This document shows, in pieces, positions 18,712 through 27,393 of a stretch of DNA of 64,000 nt. The number at the start of each line of letters is the position of its first letter. Position 1 is the stretch's first letter. The notes below the pieces were generated by a model that was not told the origin of the DNA, did not search any database, and worked only from the letters and a program-made list of their open reading frames with translations. The stretch is taken from positions 80,957 through 144,956 of the forward strand of contig CAJOFE010000008.1 of NCBI GenBank assembly GCA_905233825.1, given 5' to 3'. The stretch is from an uncultured Prevotella sp. (GTDB lineage: Bacteria; Bacteroidota; Bacteroidia; Bacteroidales; Bacteroidaceae). The translations under genes and the position numbers were made by a program.

Positions 18712-19092
18712 ATGAGTGATTTCAGCAAGATGTTCGACGAGAAATGTCTCTTGTTTGCGGCAAGGATTGTCAACTTATGCAGGTTCTTAGATCAAGAGAA
18801 AAAGGGCAAGCATATTGTTGATCAGATGATGCGCAGTGGGATGAGTATCGGCGCCAACTATGCAGAAGCTGAATGCGCCATCAGCGAGAATGATTTCTTA
18901 GCTAAGCTTTATATCTCTTTAAAAGAATGTAATGAGACACTCTACTGGCTACGTTTGCTGAGGAAAGTTAATGACATAGACGACCGACAGTTCCAATCCA
19001 TCTTTGATGATGGAGAAGAGCTAAAACGTATGCTCGTCTCGATTATCAAGACCAAAAGAAAAAATATGGGCATGAATAATTCACAATTCTAA
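18712..19092 (+). CDS. Four-helix bundle protein (23S rRNA-intervening-sequence / S23 family), copy 1
   Basis: KGKHIVDQMMRSGMSIGANYAEAECAISENDFLAKLYISLKECNETLYWLRLL. Confidence 0.88.
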   Translation: MSDFSKMFDEKCLLFAARIVNLCRFLDQEKKGKHIVDQMMRSGMSIGANYAEAECAISENDFLAKLYISLKECNETLYWLRLLRKVNDIDDRQFQSIFDDGEELKRMLVSIIKTKRKNMGMNNSQF

Positions 19093-19188
19093 ATTCTAAA
19101 CTCAAACATCTTAATTCTAACATCTAAATTCATACTTGCCAAAGGCAATACCTCTAAATTCTAAACTCTAAATTCTAAACTCACAAAA
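19074..19188. repeat. Inverted heptamer array plus mini-hairpin TTGCCAAAGGCAA (right flank of four-helix copy 1)
   Basis: AATTCTAAATTCTAAACTC...CTTGCCAAAGGCAATACCTCTAAATTCTAAACTCTAAATTCTAAACTC. Confidence 0.85.
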
Positions 19189-20601
19189 ATGACTCCTATT
19201 CAGACTGTAAAAATGAGCAACTTCCGCTGGGTCATCTGCGGACTGCTGTTCCTTGCGACAACTATCAACTATATGGACCGTCAGGTCTTGTCGTTAACTT
19301 GGAAGGACTTCATCGCTCCCGATTTCCATTGGACTGACGATGACTATGGTACCATCACTGGCTTCTTCTCTATCTTCTATGCCGTGGCCAACCTCTTCGC
19401 TGGCAAGTTCATCGACTGGATGGGTACGAAGAAGGGCTACCTCATCGCTATCTTCGTGTGGAGCGTGGGCGCCTGCCTGCATGCTGCCTGCGGATGGGGC
19501 GCTATCGGACTGGCTGGTGGCAGCATCACTGCCTTGACCACTATCTCTGTATGGCTGTTCCTGGCTTGCCGTATGATTCTCGCCGTGGGCGAAGCTGGTA
19601 ACTTCCCTGCTGCCATCAAGGTGACGGCCGAATACTTCCCCAAGAAAGACCGTGCCTTCTCTACCTCTATCTTCAACAGCGGTGCCTCCGTGGGAGCCCT
19701 TGCAGCTCCTGCCACCATCCCCCTGCTGGCACGTGCCTGGGGCTGGGAGATGGCCTTCATCATCATCGGTGTGCTGGGCTTCTTCTGGATGGGACTCTGG
19801 ATATGGCTCTACGACAAACCCGCCAAGAACAAGCGTGTGAATCAGGCCGAGCTGAACTATATCGAGCAGGACACGGACATTGCTACCGTGCAGGATCGCG
19901 AGAACGTGAAGGAAGAGAAGACCATCCCCTTCTGGCAGTGCTTCAAGTACAAGCAGACGTGGTCGTTCATCGTCGGAAAGTTCATGACCGACGGTGTGTG
20001 GTGGTTCTTCCTGTTCTGGGCGCCAGCCTACTTCAGCGACCAGTACGGCTATACCTCAGACTCTGCGATGGGCATCCTGCTCATCCTGACGCTCTACCTC
20101 ATCGTGACTGTGGTCAGCATCGGTGGCGGCTATCTGCCTACTTACTTCGTCGAAAAGAAGGGCATGAATCCCTACCTGGGCCGCATGCGTGCCATGCTCA
20201 TCTTTGCCTGCTTCCCCCTGCTGGGTCTGCTGGCACAGCCCCTTGGTGCCTACAGCGCCTGGTGGCCAGCCGTCCTCATCGGTTTGCTCGGAGCAGGACA
20301 CCAGGCTTGGTCGGCTAACCTCTATTCCACTATTGGCGACATGTTCCCCAAGAGCACTATCGGCAGTATCACTGGCATCGGCTCGATGGCAGGTGGCATC
20401 GGCTCGTTCCTCATCAACAAGGGCTCGGGCTCGTTCTTCACTTGGGCCGATGGGCAGGGCGATGCTTTCTCGTTCTTCGGCTTCGACGGCAAGCCCGCTG
20501 CCTATATGGTGGTGTTCTGCATCTGCGCCGTGGCCTACCTCATCGGCTGGTTCATCATGAAGAGCCTCGTGCCGAAGTACAAGCCCATCGTGGTGGAGTA
20601 A
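19189..20601 (+). CDS. MFS hexuronate transporter (ExuT/ACS family)
   Basis: 12-TM MFS; INYMDRQVLSLTWKDF; proximity to kduI. Confidence 0.85.
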   Translation: MTPIQTVKMSNFRWVICGLLFLATTINYMDRQVLSLTWKDFIAPDFHWTDDDYGTITGFFSIFYAVANLFAGKFIDWMGTKKGYLIAIFVWSVGACLHAACGWGAIGLAGGSITALTTISVWLFLACRMILAVGEAGNFPAAIKVTAEYFPKKDRAFSTSIFNSGASVGALAAPATIPLLARAWGWEMAFIIIGVLGFFWMGLWIWLYDKPAKNKRVNQAELNYIEQDTDIATVQDRENVKEEKTIPFWQCFKYKQTWSFIVGKFMTDGVWWFFLFWAPAYFSDQYGYTSDSAMGILLILTLYLIVTVVSIGGGYLPTYFVEKKGMNPYLGRMRAMLIFACFPLLGLLAQPLGAYSAWWPAVLIGLLGAGHQAWSANLYSTIGDMFPKSTIGSITGIGSMAGGIGSFLINKGSGSFFTWADGQGDAFSFFGFDGKPAAYMVVFCICAVAYLIGWFIMKSLVPKYKPIVVE

Positions 20602-20605
20602 GCCT

Positions 20606-20914
20606 ATGCCCCAAGAGCAGACCAGTATCCGCGAGCGGCAGCGCATAGACCTGCGTGAGCCGCGTCGCTATAAGGTAACCATCTATAACGACGACTTCAC
20701 CACGATGGAGTTCGTCGTGATGGTGCTGACACAGGTGTTCTTCAAGAGCAACGAAGAGGCTGAGGCGCTGATGTTGCAGGTGCACCATTCCGACCATGCT
20801 GTGGTGGGCATCTATAGCTACGACGTGGCCACCTCGAAAGCCCGTAAGGCTACTGACATGGCACGTGAGGCGGGCTATCCGTTGCGCCTGACCGTTGAAC
20901 CCGAGGAAGAGTAG
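20606..20914 (+). CDS. clpS: ATP-dependent Clp protease adaptor ClpS
   Basis: YKVTIYNDDFTTMEFVVMVLTQVF...MLQVHHSDHAVVGIYSYDVA. Confidence 0.93.
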   Translation: MPQEQTSIRERQRIDLREPRRYKVTIYNDDFTTMEFVVMVLTQVFFKSNEEAEALMLQVHHSDHAVVGIYSYDVATSKARKATDMAREAGYPLRLTVEPEEE

Positions 20915-20917
20915 GTT

Positions 20918-23194
20918 ATGCCGGAAATCAAACAGACAGACAGAGCCGCAAAGGTGTTGCAGGATGCGATGGCATGTTGCAAGGAGTATCGGCATGAATT
21001 TGTCATGCCCGAGCATCTTTTGTTGGTGCTGATTGGCAACGACAACTTCGCTGCAGCACTCGACATCTTCTATTCTTCCCACGTACTGGAAGAGCAACTG
21101 GAAGAACAGCTGAAACAGGTGGAGACCGTGCCCGAGGGGCAGGACTATCAGCCCGAGCCGTCGGCACAGATGGGTAAGGTGCTGGAGATAGCCTGTCAGC
21201 AGGTGTTCTATAGCAGTGCTACGGCTATCGACATTCCCCATCTGGTCATGGGACTCCTTCACCTTGAAGACTCGTGGGCCTGTTACCTGCTGAAGCGTAG
21301 TCTCAATGGCAGGGACAGCAATTTCATGAGCCATCTCATCAACTTCTGCGATTTCGACGATCACTTGGAGGAAGAGACGGGCGAGCGCAAGAGCGAAGCC
21401 GCTTGGCGACGGCTGGTAACCTGTATGAACGAGCACTACCAGCATCATAATCCGCTCATCGGTCGTGAGCAGGAATTGCAGCGTACCATCCAGGTGCTCT
21501 GTCGTCGCGATAAGAACAATCCGCTGCATATAGGCGAGCCTGGCGTGGGCAAGACGGCCCTCGTCTGGGGACTGGCACGGATGATTGAAGAGGGTAGGGT
21601 GCCTGAGCGCTTGAAAGGCAGTCGCGTCTATCAGCTCGACATCGGCACACTGCTGGCTGGTACACAGTATCGTGGTGACTTCGAGAACCGTATCAAGCAG
21701 ATCATGGACGGCATACAGGAGGAGAGCGACAGGAATATTGTCTATATCGATGAGATACACACCCTGGTGGGAGCAGGCGCCACCGGCGAAGGCTCGATGG
21801 ATGCGTCGAACATGCTGAAACCTTATTTAGAGGCAGGTAGCATCCGCTTCATCGGCTCTACCACCTACGAGGAGTACAACCGCCATTTCTCACGCTCGAA
21901 AGGACTGGTGCGCCGCTTCCAGCAGATAGACATTCCAGAGCCCAGTCTGGAGGAGACGAAGCACATCCTCCGCCAGCTGCGTCCTCAATATGAGACTTTC
22001 CACGGTGTGACCTACGAAGAATCGGCACTCGACTTCGCTGTTGAGGCCAGCGCCAAATATGTGAACGACCGTTTCCTGCCCGATAAGGCCATCGACCTGA
22101 TAGACGAAGCAGGAGCCAGTTTAGAGGTGACCCCTCCTTCAGCCCCCGAGGGGGCTACTATAGACCTTGCCTCAAAAACTAATGAAGCCTCCTCGGGGGC
22201 AGTATGGGGGGTCGTCACCAAAGCCCTCATCGCTGATGTTTTGGCGAAGACCTGTAAGGTGGATGCACTGGCGATGAACGATGACGAGGACAACCAGCGG
22301 TTGGAGACGTTGGCGCCTCGTCTGCTGGCAAAGATATACGGGCAAGACGAGGCCATCCGTCAGGTGGTGGAAGCTGTGCAGATGTCGAAGGCCGGACTGC
22401 TCGATGACGGTAAGCCGTTGGCATCGTTGCTCTTTGTAGGGCCCACGGGTGTCGGCAAGACCGAGGTGGCCCGTGTGCTGGCACAGGAGCTGGGCATCAC
22501 GCTGCTGCGTTTCGACATGAGCGAATATACTGAGAAACACACCGTAGCCAAGCTCATCGGCTCACCGGCAGGCTATGTGGGCTATGAGGACGGTGGACTG
22601 CTTACCGATGCCATCCGTAAGACCCCCAACTGCGTGCTACTGCTTGACGAGATTGAGAAGGCGCATCAGGACATCTACAATATATTATTGCAGGTGATGG
22701 ACTATGCCCGTCTGACGGATAACAAAGGTCGCAAGGCCGACTTCCGCAACGTCATCCTCATCATGACCTCCAATGCCGGTGCACAGTTTGCCTCACAAGC
22801 TGCCGTAGGCTTTACCGGAGCCGTAAGTCGTGGCGAGGCCATGATGCGACAGGTGAAGAAGACTTTCAAGCCCGAGTTCCTGAACCGTCTCTCGGGTGCC
22901 GTCGTCTTCCGCGACATGGATCATGAGATGGCTATGCTGATTCTCAAGAAGAAACTGCGCGAGTTGCAGGATAAATTGACAGCCCGTCAGGTGACGATGA
23001 CGCTGCAACCTGAGGCTTTCGACCTCCTGTTGCAGCAGGGCTTCACCCGTGAGTACGGTGCCCGCGAGATGGATCGCGTCATTGCCCAGCAGCTGAAACC
23101 CCTGCTGATGCGCGAAATCCTCTTTGGCAGTCTCAAACAGGGCGGTGACATCACTATCGCTGTTAGTGATTCGAGATTGGTAGTTAGTGGTTAG
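20918..23194 (+). CDS. clpA: ATP-dependent Clp protease ATP-binding subunit ClpA
   Basis: Clp N domain; two AAA+ modules (GEPGVGKTALVWGLA, FVGPTGVGKTEVARVLA); directly downstream of clpS. Confidence 0.93.
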   Translation: MPEIKQTDRAAKVLQDAMACCKEYRHEFVMPEHLLLVLIGNDNFAAALDIFYSSHVLEEQLEEQLKQVETVPEGQDYQPEPSAQMGKVLEIACQQVFYSSATAIDIPHLVMGLLHLEDSWACYLLKRSLNGRDSNFMSHLINFCDFDDHLEEETGERKSEAAWRRLVTCMNEHYQHHNPLIGREQELQRTIQVLCRRDKNNPLHIGEPGVGKTALVWGLARMIEEGRVPERLKGSRVYQLDIGTLLAGTQYRGDFENRIKQIMDGIQEESDRNIVYIDEIHTLVGAGATGEGSMDASNMLKPYLEAGSIRFIGSTTYEEYNRHFSRSKGLVRRFQQIDIPEPSLEETKHILRQLRPQYETFHGVTYEESALDFAVEASAKYVNDRFLPDKAIDLIDEAGASLEVTPPSAPEGATIDLASKTNEASSGAVWGVVTKALIADVLAKTCKVDALAMNDDEDNQRLETLAPRLLAKIYGQDEAIRQVVEAVQMSKAGLLDDGKPLASLLFVGPTGVGKTEVARVLAQELGITLLRFDMSEYTEKHTVAKLIGSPAGYVGYEDGGLLTDAIRKTPNCVLLLDEIEKAHQDIYNILLQVMDYARLTDNKGRKADFRNVILIMTSNAGAQFASQAAVGFTGAVSRGEAMMRQVKKTFKPEFLNRLSGAVVFRDMDHEMAMLILKKKLRELQDKLTARQVTMTLQPEAFDLLLQQGFTREYGAREMDRVIAQQLKPLLMREILFGSLKQGGDITIAVSDSRLVVSG
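22129..22213. repeat. 85-nt GC-rich palindromic element in frame in clpA
   Basis: GACCCCTCC ... GGGGGGTC arms with nested AGCCCCCGAGGGGGCT, encoding TPPSAPEGATIDLASKTNEASSGAVWGVV. Confidence 0.8.
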
Positions 23195-23545
23195 GAGTTA
23201 GGAGTTAATACCTTTTAATTCTCACTTCTAAACTCTTCCTTGCGAAGCAACACCTCTTAACTCTCAATTCAAAATTCTCAATTCAAAATTCTTCCTTCTT
23301 ACTTCCTACTCGGCGAAGCCGACACCTCTAAATTATTAATTCTCACTTCTAAACTCTTCCTTGCGAAGCAACACCTCTAAATTATTAATTCAAAATTCTT
23401 AATTCAAAATTCTTCCTTCTTACTTCCTACTCGGCGAAGCCGACACCTCTAAATTATTAATTCTCACTTCTAAACTCTTCCTTGCGAAGCAACACCTCTT
23501 AACTCTTAATTCAAAATTCTTACTTCAAAATTCTTCCTTCAATCC
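23195..23545. repeat. About 121-bp composite tandem repeat with alternating mini-hairpins, between clpA and aat
   Basis: TTGCGAAGCAA at 23240, 23361, 23482 and TCGGCGAAGCCGA at 23310, 23431, separated by AATTCTT/AATTCAA heptamers. Confidence 0.9.
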
Positions 23546-24193
23546 ATGCTTTTCCAGTTAGACGATGAACTATGGTTCCCCGACCCTCGTTTGGGCGAGG
23601 AGGACGGTCTGGTAGCCGTAGGTGGCGACTTGAGCGTCGATCGTCTGTTGCTGGCCTATGGACATGGTTTCTTCCCCTGGTTCTCGTTCCGCCATCACGA
23701 CGAGCCATTGTGGTATTGCCCTATGCAGCGCTTTGTCATCTTCCCTTCTGAGATTCATGTCAGCCATTCCATGCGACAGCTCATCCGTCAGCAACGTTAC
23801 AAGGTGACCATCAATCGCGACTTTGAAGGTGTCATCCAGGGTTGTGCCTCCTCGCAGCAACGTGATGAGGAGGATGGTGCCTGGCTCGGTCCCGACATCA
23901 TCCGTGCCTATACCGAGCTCCACCGTCAGGGCTTTGCTGCCAGTGTCGAGGTGTGGGACGACCAACGGTTGGTAGGTGGTCTCTATGGTGTTACACTGGG
24001 TAAGGCTTTTTTCGGCGAAAGCATGTTCTCACTGGTTCCCAATGCCTCGAAACTGGCCCTCATACATCTTGCGCAAACCTTTGAACAGTTGGGTGGGAAA
24101 CTGATTGACTGTCAGTTTGAGACACCCCATCTGCGCTCTATGGGTGGCCGCTTCATCTCCTACGACGAATACAAAAAAATTATTTTCTCATGA
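23546..24193 (+). CDS. aat: Leucyl/phenylalanyl-tRNA--protein transferase
   Basis: LWFPDPRLGEEDGLVAVGGDLS...GGLYGVTLGKAFFGESMFS...IDCQFETPHLRSMG. Confidence 0.95.
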   Translation: MLFQLDDELWFPDPRLGEEDGLVAVGGDLSVDRLLLAYGHGFFPWFSFRHHDEPLWYCPMQRFVIFPSEIHVSHSMRQLIRQQRYKVTINRDFEGVIQGCASSQQRDEEDGAWLGPDIIRAYTELHRQGFAASVEVWDDQRLVGGLYGVTLGKAFFGESMFSLVPNASKLALIHLAQTFEQLGGKLIDCQFETPHLRSMGGRFISYDEYKKIIFS

Positions 24194-24222
24194 TTTTTTG
24201 CGGCATTATAGGATATTTTTAT

Positions 24223-24230
24223 TACTTTTG
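24223..24230 (+). promoter_or_regulatory. TAnnTTTG -7 element upstream of the RyR-domain operon
   Basis: TACTTTTG about 73 nt upstream of the start at 24303. Confidence 0.45.
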
Positions 24231-24302
24231 TACCCGAAAATAAGATTGAAGGCGCTCGATATATCCCCTGGATGTTGAAAACGGCAGAAAAAGGAATAGG
24301 CT

Positions 24303-25109
24303 ATGGAAAATAAGAAGCTTTTAGAAAGATTCGAGATTCTCCCCATGTTGCAGATGGCCAACCAGAATGGAGAAGACATCAGTGCGGTGCTCTGCGAAAT
24401 GTATATCCTGCATCGCCGTGGCATCCCTTACGATGAAGAGTGGCTGTTCTCCACAGCCCGTCGCAAGGACTGGCTCAAGCCCGAGGGCACACCGCTCTTC
24501 TGCCTGGGCTATCTGCTGGCCTATGCCGGCATGTACGTCACTCGTCGCTATGGGGCTGCTATCGACGATATCCGCCGTGCCATCCAGAGGGACAACGACG
24601 TCGTGGTAGGTGTCGATCGTGAGAAGCTCTATGCCGAGACCGTCGATCTGGAAGACAAAACCAACCATGCTGTGGTCGTTACCCACATCGACGAGGATAT
24701 CGTCACCATTTTCGACCCTCAGGAGGCACCTTATATCGCCAACATCCCCCTTCCCGATTTCCTGCGCGCTTGGAAAGAGTCGCAGAACTACATGATTCAG
24801 ATTCTCCAATCGGTCGAGGAATACGAGCCCCATCCCATCAATGTGGATAATGTTCAGCTTGACGAAGATCTTGAAGAGTTGCAGGAAGCCATCGCTGAGA
24901 ATGTGCACGATGTCTGGGCAGAGGCCAGGATGAAAGAAGGATGGCGTTACGGAAAGCAGCGCGACGATGCCCAGAAGCTTAATCCCGACATCGTGCCCTA
25001 TACCGCATTGCCCGATAGCGAGAAAGCCTACGACCGCATCACGGCTTTCAACACCATCAAGCTCGTCAGGCGTTTAGGATATGACATTGTGAAACGTAAG
25101 AAGGAATAG
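24303..25109 (+). CDS. RyR-domain protein with N-terminal C39-peptidase-like region
   Basis: C-terminal NVHDVWAEARMKEGWRYGKQRDDAQKLNPDIVPYTALPDSEKAYDR matches RyR-domain pattern; N-terminal half resembles a C39-like fold. Confidence 0.7.
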   Translation: MENKKLLERFEILPMLQMANQNGEDISAVLCEMYILHRRGIPYDEEWLFSTARRKDWLKPEGTPLFCLGYLLAYAGMYVTRRYGAAIDDIRRAIQRDNDVVVGVDREKLYAETVDLEDKTNHAVVVTHIDEDIVTIFDPQEAPYIANIPLPDFLRAWKESQNYMIQILQSVEEYEPHPINVDNVQLDEDLEELQEAIAENVHDVWAEARMKEGWRYGKQRDDAQKLNPDIVPYTALPDSEKAYDRITAFNTIKLVRRLGYDIVKRKKE

Positions 25110-25112
25110 GTC

Positions 25113-25403
25113 ATGGCAACAACCAATTACACTCCGCAGCCCCTTGACACCAGCCATGTCGAGCTACCCGATGAACTGCAACAATTGGTCGAGCAGCTCG
25201 CGAAGAACGTGCACGAAGTATGGGCAGAGAAACGCATCGCCCAGGGATGGGAATGGGGAGTCGTGCGCAACGACCGGTTAAAAAAGCACCCCTGTCTGAT
25301 GCCCTACGAAGACCTGCCCGAGGAAGAGAAGGATTTCGACCGCAATACTGCCGTCGGAACCCTGAAGTTCATCATGAAGCAAGGTTTTAAGATTGAAAAG
25401 TAG
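25113..25403 (+). CDS. Small RyR-domain protein
   Basis: NVHEVWAEKRIAQGWEWGVVRNDRLKKHPCLMPYEDLPEEEKDFDRNTAVGTLKFI. Confidence 0.78.
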   Translation: MATTNYTPQPLDTSHVELPDELQQLVEQLAKNVHEVWAEKRIAQGWEWGVVRNDRLKKHPCLMPYEDLPEEEKDFDRNTAVGTLKFIMKQGFKIEK

Positions 25404-25408
25404 GTAAG

Positions 25409-25720
25409 ATGTATCAAGTCCGAATCACAGCCATTCGCCAGACGGTATATCCCGACCTGATGGCGAAATATGAAAACCCCATTGAACATACCTGTGACGT
25501 CAGGGAGGGCCAGCAATGGATTTCCATTGATGGCCAATGCCCAGAGGGGATGTGCCCTTCGGCCTGGTCATCCATGCACGAGTTCGTGGAATCGCTGGCT
25601 AAAGGCGAAGGGAATTTTTATGACGGCTGGATGAAGAACCCCATGAGTGCCATGATCAGCTGCAACGACGGCTTCCGTCCCTTCAGTTTCTATCTCGAAG
25701 TGATTGACAGACAAGAATGA
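25409..25720 (+). CDS. TIGR04076-like small protein
   Basis: MYQVRITAIRQTVYPDL...CPEGMCPSAW...PMSAMISCNDGFRPFSF. Confidence 0.6.
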   Translation: MYQVRITAIRQTVYPDLMAKYENPIEHTCDVREGQQWISIDGQCPEGMCPSAWSSMHEFVESLAKGEGNFYDGWMKNPMSAMISCNDGFRPFSFYLEVIDRQE

Positions 25721-25793
25721 TTCTTAAGATAATTTAGAGGCGTTTTTTTTACAATTTTTATTCAAAAATAACGTGTATTTCCCTTTTTTTTTA

Positions 25794-25801
25794 TATCTTT
25801 G
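25794..25801 (+). promoter_or_regulatory. Bacteroidetes -7 element (TAnnTTTG) upstream of the upxY-led capsule operon
   Basis: TATCTTTG about 170 nt upstream of the upxY start. Confidence 0.55.
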
Positions 25802-25972
25802 CAACGTAATATAGTATCCAATAGGGGCTTTGTAATAAGAATTGCTTTATTATGTCACTGGTATTCAGTACATTGCGGGCATTATTCTTGGGATTAAACG
25901 ATGTGTCCTCCATGTTCAAAAACGTGGTGTCCCCAAGAAATATGCCTGATTCAAGAACGTTTGAGTGCTTGT

Positions 25973-26578
25973 ATGCTAAGAGAAAGTGATCCCCACTGGT
26001 TTATCATGCGAATAAGGAATTCCAGTCTTTCACGATTGGAGACCATCATGACGCGATTGAACGACGATGACGACATCGACGAGGCTTATGCCCCGTTACA
26101 TTTCATCAAGGTAAGCATGACAAAGATGAACTTTGTTCCCTATCTGCTGAACTACATTTTTGTCCGTTCCACCCTCGAGAAACTGAAAAAGGTAAAGTCG
26201 AATCACGAATACTACGAGCCCTTGCGCTTCGTCATGCACCCGATGTACGACGAGAAACTTGACAAAAAGAGCGAGGCGCTTTACATCTCCGACAAGAAGA
26301 TGACCGACTACAAGCGTGTCACTGCCGAGGAAAATGAAAAGGTGGTTTTCCTCGACAACATGGCCTACGCCTGCAAACCCAGTCAGGAGGTTCAGATAAC
26401 AGAAGGACCGTTTATCGGCATTGTGGGTCGCATCAAGCGCATCAAGGGCAACCGTTGTGTCGTCATTCCTATCGGGAATGAGATGGCCGTGGCCATCAGG
26501 GATCTTCATAGAAGCCACGTCAGGCTGCTCACTGAAGAAGAAGTAAGGAATATAGAACAAACAATACCTATCAAATGA
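25973..26578 (+). CDS. UpxY-family NusG-like transcription antiterminator
   Basis: HWFIMRIRNSS..., NYIFVRSTLEKL, EGPFIGIVGRIKRIKGNRCVVIPI (KOW-like); first gene of the capsule locus. Confidence 0.88.
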   Translation: MLRESDPHWFIMRIRNSSLSRLETIMTRLNDDDDIDEAYAPLHFIKVSMTKMNFVPYLLNYIFVRSTLEKLKKVKSNHEYYEPLRFVMHPMYDEKLDKKSEALYISDKKMTDYKRVTAEENEKVVFLDNMAYACKPSQEVQITEGPFIGIVGRIKRIKGNRCVVIPIGNEMAVAIRDLHRSHVRLLTEEEVRNIEQTIPIK

Positions 26579-27366
26579 AGAAGTGTACTTTTTTACTATT
26601 GCTGACAGTCATGCTGCTCGGCTCGTGCAAAACACCTCAGGACATTGCCTATTTGCAGGATGTAAAAGTAAACGAACCCATACACACCCAAGGCGACGGC
26701 TACATACGCTTCCAGCCGGGCGACAAGCTGAGCATCTATGTGCACAGCCGCGACCAGCAGCTGATGGAACTGTTCAACATCTCTGGCCGCAACGGGAGTA
26801 TAAACAACAACGCCAACGGCAACGTGAACTATGCTCCCTACACCATTGACACGGCAGGCGAGATTGACTTCCCCGTCTTGGGAACGCTTAAGCTTCAGGG
26901 GCTGACGCGCGACGAGGTGGCCAAGTATATCAAAGACCAGCTCATCATCAACAACCTGTGTAAAGACCCCATCGTCACCGTGGCCTTCTACAACATGAAC
27001 TTCTCCGTGCTGGGTAATGCAGGAGCCGGTGTCAAGCAAATCAACAAAGACCGCATCACCCTGCTCGAAGCCCTTGCCATGGCCAGCGACCTGCAGATCA
27101 ACGGACTGCGCAAGAACGTGCTGGTGATGCGTCAGGAGGGCGACATGCAGGTGCCCTATCGTGTTGACCTGACAAGCGCCGAGAGTATCTATAATTCGCC
27201 CGTTTACTACATCCGTCAGAACGATGTCATCTACGTTGAGCCCAACGACATGACCAAGCGTTCGAGCACCGTCATGGGTTCCAGTGCCTACACGCCCAGC
27301 TTCTGGTTCGGCATGTTCTCTACGGTGATGTCGGCAGCCCTGCTCATCTACAACATCTTGAAATAA
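26575..27366 (+). CDS. Polysaccharide export outer membrane lipoprotein (Wza-like)
   Basis: Lipobox LLGSCK; FQPGDKLSIYVHSRDQQLMELF. Confidence 0.9.
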   Translation: MKKCTFLLLLTVMLLGSCKTPQDIAYLQDVKVNEPIHTQGDGYIRFQPGDKLSIYVHSRDQQLMELFNISGRNGSINNNANGNVNYAPYTIDTAGEIDFPVLGTLKLQGLTRDEVAKYIKDQLIINNLCKDPIVTVAFYNMNFSVLGNAGAGVKQINKDRITLLEALAMASDLQINGLRKNVLVMRQEGDMQVPYRVDLTSAESIYNSPVYYIRQNDVIYVEPNDMTKRSSTVMGSSAYTPSFWFGMFSTVMSAALLIYNILK

Positions 27367-27393
27367 CGTTAACTTTTACGATAGCAAAAGAAA

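Noticed and set aside
23195-23545. Possible CRISPR array (regular repeats at 51/70-bp spacing)
   Set aside because: The intervals between hairpins are themselves repeated, not unique spacers, and no cas genes are present.
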